Shown here one piece after another: positions 6,512 through 17,000 of a DNA stretch of 40,977 nt. A model generated the notes under the pieces. It was not told the DNA's origin. It was given only the letters and a program-made list of their open reading frames with translations, and ran no database searches. Location: positions 1-40,977 of the IMG/VR virus record IMGVR_UViG_3300017967_000062; one strand, 5' to 3'. This stretch comes from a virus. Each line of letters starts with the position of its first letter. Within the stretch, counting starts at the first letter, position 1. The position numbers and the translations under genes were made by a program.

Positions 6512-8368
6512 CTACGTAGTGCTTACCCAAACCCATGTACCTCCGCTTGTTCTAAATAACATATTACTTCTGTCAGGCACAAAAGATGCAGATCCTGCAA
6601 CAGGATCAAAGTTAACATCTTCAACTACTGATACAGCAGAACTGTCATCTGCCATGACACTAATGTAACTCTTGTTCATTGCCCCTTGAACGTCAATACC
6701 AGTAACGTTAACATTAGAATAAGAAGTACAATGTATTCTTGCTTCGACGCCATCTTCGAAATTAGCTGCCGTTGCAATGTCTTCTAAAATATCTCTTACA
6801 TCTGTATAAGGATTAGCTACTGACGGTACAGTCAATCCAGTAATATCAATTGATAGTGCAAAATTTTGACTTCTTAATTGAGTGTCAACATATGTTTTTG
6901 TTGTAGCGTCTTGTGCATTTGTAGGATTTGCTAGATTTGTAATTTTACTATTTGTTACAGAAATATCGCCTGAAGCATTTATGTTTAACGGTGTGCTTAC
7001 TGTAATTGTGCTTCCATCAATATTAACGTTGTCTACGTCAAGCTCTACAAGTGTGCCTATACTAGTTAATCCATTAGCAGTAGTAACTGTAGACCCCAGT
7101 GTAGTTCTACTTAAAACTAATTGATCCTCAATCCTATAATCTTTTCCTAGCGGTATGTTTATAGTTTCTGTTAGATCAAAACTTTGAGTAGCATTATCAA
7201 AAGTAATTGATTTATCACCATCACTAGATTTCATAATAACGCCGGCACCGTCGATTTGAGCATCAGTGCCCGGTGTACCGCCTTCTACTACTCCTAGTTC
7301 TATGTTGATGTCTGCAATTTGTAAATTATCAATGTTAATATACGTTGTGTTACCGTTTACAGTTAAATTTCCATCAATTATTGCATCGCCAGTTGATCTA
7401 AATGTTCCGTCAACATCTAAAGTATACTCGGGATCATCTCTATAGATACCTACCCTACTAGTTGCACCATCTGCATAAAATGCATTTTCGAATCTGTTTG
7501 ATGTTCTAGTTCTAATTGTTATAGCAGTTTCTTTTTGTTGCGTTTCTAAAGAAGTTGTAGTTCCTATAACTTTAAGAGTTGCATATTCTTCTTCCTCAAG
7601 TGCAATACCTAAACCTGCTGGATTTCTAATAATAATACTACCGGTTGTTTCACCATTTTCTGTAGTTGGTAAAAAGTCTGCACTAGTAAATGCATTACCC
7701 TGAACATCAACAAGTGAACGTGATTTTGCCGCAGTTCCTTGATAAAAGAACGTAGAGTCTACTAAATTAAATCCTTTTAAAAATAACTGTCTTGCAGGAA
7801 AAACAACATCGTCAGGATCATCGGGGTATCCAGGCATTTTGTTTGTACCGCTTAATCTAAATTCTTCTTTGGTTATAACACCAAATAATGTTCCGCCTAT
7901 CCAAATTTTAAGAACAACACGCTCTCTGGCAGAAATATCAATGACAGAAACAACTTCAAATCCTGTTTGCCCTTGGCCTGAATCATAATCTGGTCCTACT
8001 AGAACAAGATCAGTTCCGTCAAAGAAATACATTTTGTTATTTGCGTTGTCTATCCATATATCGCCTGCAACCATGTCTGGTCTAGTAGCAGATACAATCG
8101 GTCCTCCCGAAGTTCTAAAACTAGTACCATCATATAGTCTAAGTCTTTGCGAACTTGTATCATACCAAAGCTGTCCTACTAATGGATTGCTAGGCGCACC
8201 GGTTGATGCAAAATTTTCTAGAATTTTAATAAAGTTTTCGTTTACTGCTTCACCGAACCCTTTAAAATTTCTACCAATAAGAGTTACATCAGTTGTAGTA
8301 GTATCTATCTGTCCGTCTGCTAGTTCTACTAGTAATTCGCCATCAGTTTTATTTAATTTGTAACTCAT
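6512..8368 (-). CDS. Tail fibre-like protein, paralogue 2 (618 aa)
   Basis: The first about 130 residues follow the shared fibre N-terminus (MSYKLNKTDGELL, ADGQID, GFGE, ENFIKILENFA, VGQLWYD, MYFFDGTDLVLVGP), but are more diverged than the pair at 1666 and 4667. A second shared block follows around GTLFGVITKEEFRL and QLFLKGFNLVDSTFF. The middle contains NRFENAFYADG-type beta structure and GTFRSTGDAIIDGNLTVNGNT (about residues 325-345), a repeat type common in fibre shafts. The segment TNAQDATTKTYVDTQL (about residue 485) resembles the pre-tip region of paralogue 3. The C-terminal 120 residues are unique. Its ATG shares a base with the TAA of the preceding fibre gene (TAATG), which implies coupled translation. 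Confidence 0.75.
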   Translation of the reverse strand: MSYKLNKTDGELLVELADGQIDTTTTDVTLIGRNFKGFGEAVNENFIKILENFASTGAPSNPLVGQLWYDTSSQRLRLYDGTSFRTSGGPIVSATRPDMVAGDIWIDNANNKMYFFDGTDLVLVGPDYDSGQGQTGFEVVSVIDISARERVVLKIWIGGTLFGVITKEEFRLSGTNKMPGYPDDPDDVVFPARQLFLKGFNLVDSTFFYQGTAAKSRSLVDVQGNAFTSADFLPTTENGETTGSIIIRNPAGLGIALEEEEYATLKVIGTTTSLETQQKETAITIRTRTSNRFENAFYADGATSRVGIYRDDPEYTLDVDGTFRSTGDAIIDGNLTVNGNTTYINIDNLQIADINIELGVVEGGTPGTDAQIDGAGVIMKSSDGDKSITFDNATQSFDLTETINIPLGKDYRIEDQLVLSRTTLGSTVTTANGLTSIGTLVELDVDNVNIDGSTITVSTPLNINASGDISVTNSKITNLANPTNAQDATTKTYVDTQLRSQNFALSIDITGLTVPSVANPYTDVRDILEDIATAANFEDGVEARIHCTSYSNVNVTGIDVQGAMNKSYISVMADDSSAVSVVEDVNFDPVAGSASFVPDRSNMLFRTSGGTWVWVSTT

Positions 8369-10431
8369 TAGGTTAACGCCCTCCCTGTGTAAATGATGTA
8401 GTTGATCGTCATTGTAGGAGGCATAACATTAAACGGAATTTGATCTTCTGGATAACTTTGAATTCCTCCGCTGTTTGGAAGTGCCTGTCCTGATCCTGAT
8501 CCTGTTGGTGAATCATATGGTGTTGCATCTGAATCACTCGGTGTGCCGCTAATATCTCTAATTGCGTAATACTGAGCACCTTCTGAACCATCACCTTTTA
8601 AATCGTGTTTGTGATCAGGTAAGTTTCCAGTAATAAGCAACTTATCTTCTGCTCCGCCAACTTGTCCTAAACCATCTGCATAATCTGCTTGTACATTGTT
8701 AGCACTTGTGCCGCCCATGTTGTCTGCACCTAGGGGTAATCTGCCTCGTAAATCTGGTACTCTAAATAATCCTGCTTCTGCTAGTGTGTTTCCAGGACTT
8801 GTTACAGACTCTAGTGTTCTTGCTCCATATAAAAATTTAATTACATCATACAATTCACCAGGGTTGTTATAGTCAGAAATTCTGTGTTCTCCTCCGTCAC
8901 ACAATAACCATGCACTGTTAGGAGGTGTAACGCCTGCATATGGTAAAATCATTCCTGCAAAGAAGCTAGGTACGGCAGCTAAAAAGTCGTCACGTTGTAT
9001 TTTAAACAATCCTGTACTTTTATTGATCAAAATTTCATCTGTTCTTTCTGTTACAGATGTTTCATCCTGATCACCAATAAAATCATTTCGTAGTTTTGTA
9101 TCAAATATCTTTAACGATCCGCCAGTTTGTCCATCAAATGTAACATCATCTGCTGTAATATCACCAATAAGTCTAAATGTACTTGCAGATGTTAGTTTAT
9201 TTGCTGTACCTGCTGTACCAGATACTGTACCGTTAACATTACCTGTTACGTTTCCTACGAAAGTTGTAGCATAAACATTTTGCCATTTAGAAGTTGCTGA
9301 ACCTAAATTCCTTGTGTTGTTACCATCAGGTATAGTATTACCTAACGTAGTAAGATTACTTACTTTTAAATCTCCTCCAACATTAACATTTTTTGCTATT
9401 CCAGCGCCGCCTTTGGTAATAAAACTACCTGTGCTAATAGTTTGACTTTCTGTTGTTCCGTTAATGAATACGCCTGAATCTGTCTGTATATTTCCTACAA
9501 CATCTAGTGCTTCGTCAGGAGCTTCGTTGTTTATACCTAATCTTAATGCACTATCAACACGCAATACTGTTTTTGTAGATCCTTGATTTCTAACACGAAC
9601 GTCAATATTAGATCCTTCAATTTGGTGTTGTATTATACCTGCCTGTCCTTCAACTGCAAAGTTTAGGGCGGCATCTGTACCGACTGTTAATCCTGTATTG
9701 TTTTGTACATTCAAAGGAAATAGTGTTGTACTAGTTGTGTCGCCTCTTAAGAAGTTACCAGCTAAAACTGTATTGTTGTTAACAATCAAAGATTCTGCTT
9801 TTTCAGAAGTACCAATGAATTTTGGAGTTCCTGTACCTGATATATCTCTAGTTGATAAATTTATACCAGGTTTAAGAGTAGTAAATCCTGGAATAACTGT
9901 TTTAGGTGTGAATCCGTCTTTAGTTATAATTGCAACAGGTTGTGCCGCAACTTCAACTTGTATAACTGTATATGTTACATTATCAGTGCCAACAAGATTA
10001 GTAGGCGTTGCACCTGTAACTAAACCATCACTAAAATTAGGTCCTACTAATACCCAGCCAGAACCTGAATTCAAATAAAGCTGTTGGTTATCAGTATCTA
10101 CCCAAAGATCACCAGTTTGCGACAATGCAACATCAGGTTCAGATGGTGATTTATTCAATCCGCCTGCTGGTACCCAACTTGTGCCATCATAAATTTTTAG
10201 TTGTTCAGATCCTACTGTACTGTTATACCATAACTGTCCTTCTGAAGGTCTTGCTGGCTCAGTTGCACTTGCAAAATTCTCTAACAAATGTAGGAAATTT
10301 TCTGCAATAGTTACACCGTAACTACTAGTATTTCTTCCTGGTAACTTTATAGTTGTTTCATTGTTAATAGTGTTATCTTCAACAATTAAAACACCTTTAG
10401 TTTGATCTGTATAGGGTATTTGATAAGCCAT
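8368..10431 (-). CDS. Tail fibre-like protein, paralogue 1, with tail-collar domain (687 aa)
   Basis: The N-terminal domain is the most diverged of the four paralogues but keeps EDNTIN, ENFLHLLENFA, EGQLWYN, YDGTSW and WVLVGP. From about residue 490 the protein carries a phage tail-collar domain (Pfam Phage Collar type): GMILPYAG, WLLCDGG, LFRVPDLRGRLPLGAD, a GG-x-E-D turn, NLPDHKHD and PFNVMPP before YIIYTGR at the C-terminus. This domain is found at the tips of short tail fibres such as T4 gp12 and many receptor-binding fibres; in gp12, His residues of a corresponding region bind zinc. The central region (about 200-460) is fibre shaft-like with NGTVSGTAGTANKL repeats. It is separated by 4 bp from the upstream structural gene and is probably on its late transcript. 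Confidence 0.85.
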   Translation of the reverse strand: MAYQIPYTDQTKGVLIVEDNTINNETTIKLPGRNTSSYGVTIAENFLHLLENFASATEPARPSEGQLWYNSTVGSEQLKIYDGTSWVPAGGLNKSPSEPDVALSQTGDLWVDTDNQQLYLNSGSGWVLVGPNFSDGLVTGATPTNLVGTDNVTYTVIQVEVAAQPVAIITKDGFTPKTVIPGFTTLKPGINLSTRDISGTGTPKFIGTSEKAESLIVNNNTVLAGNFLRGDTTSTTLFPLNVQNNTGLTVGTDAALNFAVEGQAGIIQHQIEGSNIDVRVRNQGSTKTVLRVDSALRLGINNEAPDEALDVVGNIQTDSGVFINGTTESQTISTGSFITKGGAGIAKNVNVGGDLKVSNLTTLGNTIPDGNNTRNLGSATSKWQNVYATTFVGNVTGNVNGTVSGTAGTANKLTSASTFRLIGDITADDVTFDGQTGGSLKIFDTKLRNDFIGDQDETSVTERTDEILINKSTGLFKIQRDDFLAAVPSFFAGMILPYAGVTPPNSAWLLCDGGEHRISDYNNPGELYDVIKFLYGARTLESVTSPGNTLAEAGLFRVPDLRGRLPLGADNMGGTSANNVQADYADGLGQVGGAEDKLLITGNLPDHKHDLKGDGSEGAQYYAIRDISGTPSDSDATPYDSPTGSGSGQALPNSGGIQSYPEDQIPFNVMPPTMTINYIIYTGRALT

Positions 10432-10435
10432 TTAA

Positions 10436-11050
10436 TTACCCCTCGTTAAAACCGCTTAATGATTGTACACGAACTGTATAATCAATTTGTATTAATCTGT
10501 TAAGTGACTTCTGTACTGGATGGAAAATTACATGTGTTAGCAATCTACCTGTACCATCTGCAGAATAGCTTCTTAAACCTAGCTCATCAAAAATATACGA
10601 ACTATTTTCATCTGTGGCAGTATCAAATGCATCTTGTCCGCTTGGTTCGCTATAGTCTAATAAACATGTCACTAAAATATCTGTATAGTTTGTACCGCTG
10701 ACATGACGTGTTTCAATTTTATTCCTTATAGGATCAATATTGTTTACGCTTCTATCATCAATAACTTTTGAATAAGTTTGATTGTACAAACTTGCATTAG
10801 TTCCTGTGCTATTTGGTGTGAGGTATGTAATTATTCCAGTAGGATCTACTGAAGTGCCTCCATTACCAAAACTCATTTCGTATATCCAACCGTCGCCCTT
10901 GTTTCCTATAGACTCTGCAAGAGATATACTCATATTCTCATAGTGTATGGCATTACGTTTATCTATTAAAACTTCGCCCGATTTAGGGTCATGAATTTTA
11001 ATATGTCCTTGTAGCAATACACCGCTTTGATCTTTAAAATTGTCTGCCAT
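10436..11050 (-). CDS. Virion structural protein between baseplate and fibre genes, 204 aa
   Basis: This 204-residue protein begins MADNFKDQSGVLLQGHIKIHD and contains GWIYEMSFGNGGTSVDPTG (about residues 55-73), with a C-terminal strand IQIDYTVRVQSL. It resembles a small structural protein that I recall in marine T4-like phages at the same place, directly after the large baseplate gene and before the fibres. There is no catalytic motif, signal peptide or membrane segment. The location suggests an adaptor between baseplate and fibres (inference). Transcription probably starts at the GATAAATA box at 11068-11075, only 17 bp upstream of the ATG. Confidence 0.7.
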   Translation of the reverse strand: MADNFKDQSGVLLQGHIKIHDPKSGEVLIDKRNAIHYENMSISLAESIGNKGDGWIYEMSFGNGGTSVDPTGIITYLTPNSTGTNASLYNQTYSKVIDDRSVNNIDPIRNKIETRHVSGTNYTDILVTCLLDYSEPSGQDAFDTATDENSSYIFDELGLRSYSADGTGRLLTHVIFHPVQKSLNRLIQIDYTVRVQSLSGFNEG

Positions 11051-11067
11051 TTTATTTTCCTATACAG

Positions 11068-11075
11068 TATTTATC
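11068..11075 (-). promoter_or_regulatory. T4-type late promoter box GATAAATA
   Basis: The complement of 11068-11075 is GATAAATA; the TAA stop of the giant gene (11071-11073) lies inside it. It is 17 bp from the ATG at 11050, the shortest spacing of the late boxes in the window. Confidence 0.6.
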
Positions 11076-14000
11076 GTGGTACGTCAGTTGTGCTTGATAG
11101 TAAGAAATTAGCTACGTCACTATTTGCATCAACTAACCTCTGTCCTGGGTTTGACCATACAGTACCTATTTTTCTTACTATAGTCACATTTGTTCCGTTT
11201 TCAGGTGGATATGTAAGTCTTACATATGCACCAATCGCTTTATTTACAGCAAATTCTGCTTCTACATTTTTATCACCTTCTGGCGAATCCTGCGCTGTAT
11301 AATCATAAACAGCAATAGGTGTTTTACGAAGTCTACGACCTCCTGCAAATACTTCTATATCTTGTGCTTCCCAATATTCATATGGTATGCTTGCAAAATC
11401 AAGTAATCTACCTGTACCTGTTAAAAGTGTTGTATCTACATCTCTTGGTATGATAAATTCTGTTCCAGATAAATTATTAGGTGCTCCAATTTGTGTAAAA
11501 TCAGTAGTTCCTTTAGAATCAATTATATAACCTCGTCCCGGAATACCTTGACTTACTGGTATAGACACAAGTTCTTTATACCAACCTGTTTGTTCTAATT
11601 CGCTCCATTGATCTTCTGATGCTGGATTAGGTGTAGGTGCAAACGGTAATAATATTTGCAAATAAGGTATTGCTTTAGGAACAACTACACTAGTCTGCGC
11701 TCTATCAATAGGAACATTAGTTGCAGGATTTACAATTACTAAATCATATGCTCCTACAGGTAATGCCGGAGTTTTAAAATACAATTCTGTGTCATTTACG
11801 TATGTAGTTTCGCACTCGGTTTCTCCTACAATAGCTTTTACATTAGTTTCAAAACCTGTACCATACACAACACAGCTTTGCCCAGGATATCCTATACTAG
11901 GTATTGGATCGCCTCCTAATGGAAATGCGCTATTGTTGTTGCTTGTAAAATAAAATCTTTCTACGGTTACACCCGGTGAATCTTCGTAAATGGTGCTTGC
12001 TATGTCATAGCCGCCGGCTTCTACTGTCACAACTTCTGTCTCGTCTTTGTATGGTAGATTAGTATCTGCACCTTGTTCAATAATTTTTGTTCCAGCTAGG
12101 TATAGATCCTTGACACCTGTACCTAATGTACCTCTACGTATTTGCAATAATTCATTTCCGTCGACTTGGAAATATTCTATACGCTCTCCTTCAATAAATA
12201 TCACACCCGGATATTCCGAATTAAACACAGGTACCGGAATATTTGTAGCATCTTTAAGTTTTATAGTTTTATCTGTCCATGCTAAATCTTCAGCCAATTC
12301 ATATGACGTTTCTAATCTCTTATAATGAGTTCTGTTAAGCATGTCTTTAAATTGACGCCATCCAAATCTTTCTGTAATTTTAGCATTAGCAAAATGTTGT
12401 ACAACAATTACATCATTTTCTTGAGGTATTTGCTGTAACTTAATGTATCTATTATCTAATGTTACACTATAATCTATACTTGGTGTTAATAGATTTCCGT
12501 TTACAGAAACCCATACATATTGAGCATCTTCTGCTGGTGTTGTAAGTTCTATAATACCTCTACTTAGTCTTCTATATTCATAGTAAGCAGTAGTGCCTTC
12601 TGTTAATTTAGTTTTTTCTGAAACTACAAATTTTTGTGTTTCTATGCCCTGACTGTCATGATTACTAAATTGATATACAGTTATTATATCGTCTTCGTTG
12701 AACGGTTCATTAAAATGAATTGTTCCGGGAGTTTTTATAAAATCGTTATCACTTTCATAATAACCTAATTTAAACTCAGCATCAGTAATTATATAAGCCT
12801 GTAGTTTATCTCCAGGATCGCCTACACCTCTTTCTAGTGTTATTGTGCTACCTGCTTGTTCATCTTCAGGTTTTGTATCGTCAAATGCTCCAGCGCCTTG
12901 ATAAGTCCATTCTTGTAAGTATTCTAATTGTCTACCATTAAGATATAATTCAATCTCGTATGCATTAACAGCACCTACCGGAACTTGTGTTAAATCAAAG
13001 GTATAGTTTCTGTTTGATGTAACTTCAAACTGTTCTGTATATCCTGGATTTAAAAATCTATCATTTACTTTAACTAGCATAAATGCTCTGGACGGATTTT
13101 GCGTAAATGGTGCTTTACCTAAATCGTATTGCAGTGTACTTCCGTCGGCAACAATAGTGTCTATGGTTACCTGACTATATTCAACATTAATTAAGCCTTT
13201 AGAAGCTATAAGCAATTTAATAACTGCTGTATCAAAAGGTGCTTCTGCAAATTTAATCACATAGTTTCCTGGAAGTTCATATGTATCATCACTTTTAAAC
13301 AGTTGTACATTAACAACCTTTCCATTGATAGTAACAAATGCTTCAGAATTTTCTTCAAACCTACTATTTGTTAAAAACTCTACAGTTTCTCCATCGCCTA
13401 CAAAATCGTCTATATCGATAATAGATATAGATGACAAACCTATAGAAGCAACAAATATAGTAGCATTATCTGCGGGTGCAGTATTAAACACAATATCTTT
13501 TGTGTTAAAATCAATATAATAAGTATTCTTTTCTTGAATTATATTATCAATTTTTACAAAAAGATTATCTCTTGTAACTGGCGAATCGCCTATGTTAAAT
13601 CTAACAGTCTGGCCGTCTCCCCTATAGTTTCTAGAAACTATTTGACTTGCTCCTCCTGTTGATTTTTCAAATACGGTAATATCTAAAGTATCAACAACTT
13701 GCCCTGGAACAACTTCCTCAGGGCCTTGTGATGTTGTTACAGTAACAAAACCGTCTCCGTCTATGTTAATATCTGCAGAATTCAAGCCAGTAGCACTTTG
13801 ATATGAAAGATCGCCGCCTTGTATTAAAGCATCATAAGAATCATTATCAGGTTTAAATGCACCATCTGAAGTTATTTTTCTTACGTAGAATACATCGCTT
13901 TGTCCAAATGTTATATTGATATTATCTAAGTTAATTCTTGTAGTAACTCCGTCGCCTACTATTGACGCCATAACAACATCAGGTTTATTTAATAAAGGAG

Positions 14001-17000
14001 CTCCTTCATAATCAGGATCATCAAGTCTAACTGCAATATCAGAGCCTGTAGCTTTGAAATATATGTTATATGTTACTCCGTCTTCTAAAGGCTTTGCTAA
14101 TTCTAAATAGTTAACAATGCTACTAGGTATAGCATTTGCGTTTATACCTGTATCTATGTTTATGTTTGTATCAGTTGAATTTACAATTTGTGTACTTAAT
14201 AATGTACTGTCATCGTATCTTATTTCGCTTTGGGTATCAAATTCTTGATCGAACTGAGCCGAAACATTAAGAACATTTGCAGAACCTGTAACAGAAGCAC
14301 TACCTTGTGCATTAGTATTATCTTGAGTAATTCTTGCACTTCTTAGGTTAATATCTTCAGGGAATGTAATTTCTACTAATTTTCTATAAATTATTTCATC
14401 TTCAAAAGTAGTGTCATAAAGATCCCAGCCTCTACTCATCCAGGGCGCAGAATCCCATCCGCTTATTCCTCCAAAGTCAAATGATTTAACTTCTACACCT
14501 CCATAGTCAACACCTGTCATTAATTGACCTAATGTTTTACCAAACTGATCAACTGTAGGCTCATATGCTATGTTAATTCTATCCTGAGCATTTAACAAAG
14601 AAATATCTTTATGATATTCTATTTTTATTTGCGCCTCGTCAGCTGGAGGATCTATAAATTCAATTTGACCATAATATCTATCATAACCTTTAGAAGTATC
14701 TAAAATATTTTTGTATGCATAATTTCCTGCTAACACTTCTGTGTTATCAATAGATACTGTAACTTTAGTTGTACGTAAATCCATTGGCCATAGTAAATTG
14801 AAGAATACTTTACTACCTGTTGCTACAAAATTTTCTGTTGTAGATAGGTTAATAAATTCAAACTCTCCTGATACCCTGTCAAATTTTACTACAGTATTCA
14901 TCGACCTTACTGGACTTCCGCCTAGAATTGCTACAGCCTTTGCACTACGACCTCCGTCTGCTATAGTTCCGTCTATAGATACTGTTGGCATGCTAAGATA
15001 ACCTGATCCTTCTGTAACTATCTGTATAGAAGTAATCGTGCCTCCTCTACCAAGCGAGGCTTTTGCTATTGCTCCGGTGCCGCCGCCGCCGGTGACAGTT
15101 ACAACAGGTGTAGTAACATAACCAGACCCAGGATCAGCAACTGCTATTTCTTTAATACTATAACCTGCATTATCCGCCCAATGCTTATCAGGATATGTTG
15201 TAATTGGTCCTTCTTGTGAAACTAAATTATCATCAATTACTTTTACAGTTCTTGTAATAATATTGTCAGTACCTTCTATATATAAAGGAGGCAAGTCAAA
15301 ATCTGTAGTCATTGACTGAGAATTATCTATTTTTTCGTAACTACTTAAATATTCTCTAATTTTAGTCTTATATGGTTTTACTTCTTTAATATATTTTTCG
15401 TAACTAGGCAAATTATCGTTTTGGAAATTAATTTTTTGATCTAATTCTCCTACGTTATGCTGTGCTTTTATAAATGATGTTTTAAATGCCCAATCTACAT
15501 AATTTTGCTCTGCAAAAACATAACGTAAACTTGAGAAAAACAATTTATTATATTCAAGTGCTAAATCATCAACAAAAATATCATCTCTAATTGCTTCTAG
15601 AACAATTCTTAATTCTACGCTTGGCTGACCGTCAAATGTTAATGTATCAAATGTAGTTGTATCATAGCCTACTAAATTTTTTGACACATCATATAAAGTA
15701 TCTGACAACTGGATTGTACCATTTTGTCTGCCAACTGTTTGATAATTTATAGTGTAGTCGACACCGGTTTGGTTATCAATTTTTTCTAGAAGTAACCATC
15801 CGCCTGTGCCTACAGATTGAATTTTTACAATATCACCTATTTCATTGTCTAAGCCTTGTAGTTCGTAAGCAAAGTCTATAGATTGATTTATTTCTGTAAA
15901 TTGACTATAACCATCTTCGTACCAATCTACATATTGCCAGTATTGATTAACATCATAACTTTGACTTGCTACTCTAATCCATTCATCAGTAGTAGTATCT
16001 CTTTCATACAATGCCCATCTACCGTTTACAGTTGAATCTGATTTGACTAAGACTGTAAATCTTCTTACTGAAATAGATGTATTTGAACTATTGTAATTTT
16101 CTCCAGCATTAATAATATTTGTGTCTGTTATTTTTCCGTTACTATCTATAACGGTTTCTATAACAGCATTTTGTCCTGTGCCAAATACTTCTACTGTTGG
16201 TGCTTGTAAATAACCTCTACCTGGTTGATTTATTTCTACTCTTACAATTTCGCCATTTTCTACAACAGGAGTTAGCGATGCTTGGTTAGCTTTAGACACA
16301 CCTACAAACTGTAATTCAGTTACGGTGTCTACTGTTGTGTCAAAGAGTCTACTTGCAACACTGGGCTCTGCTTCTTTCTCAGTTAGCCTGTTAAGATTTT
16401 TATCATCGACTATTAAGTTATCTAAAAGAACACTGTTTATTCTGTTTACTACTTCTTTTAGAGCTTCTACTCTATTGACAAACCAAGTTTGTCTAGGTCT
16501 ATTTAAAATACCATAACGCTCTTTTATACTTAATTCCGGAGCAGGTACAGGCCTATCTGCAAGATCCCAACCTATTAAACTGTCAAACCATTTTTGTTCA
16601 ATATCTCTGTTAGGTTTGCTTGTTTCTAATCCATCAGATATAACTTGATATTGATTATGTATATTAATATCTTGATCTTCTATTGTCCAATATTGTACAC
16701 TTATAGCAACTTCGTTGCCTCTAATTAACGATTCACAATTATAAAGAGCAAACTGTGTAGGACTAATAAAGCTAACAAATCTATATCCTTGTCCAGCAGG
16801 ATCTTCTATTAGTTGTGCAATACTATTAGCACTTAAAGTTCTATCCTCTATATTAGGTACTGTTGTCTTTTGTCCTACCCAGAAATAATAATATGTTGTA
16901 AATGTTTTACTTGCTTTATCATAAACTTGCTTAGTAACATAAGCATTATTTCCGTATTTGCTTTTTCCGCTTATACCTTTAGATGCTCCGCGTTCAGTTC

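Noticed and set aside
8409-8594. 61-codon minus-strand frame
   Set aside because: It lies wholly inside the tail-collar region of the fibre gene in another frame; its Gln/His-rich composition reflects the out-of-frame reading.
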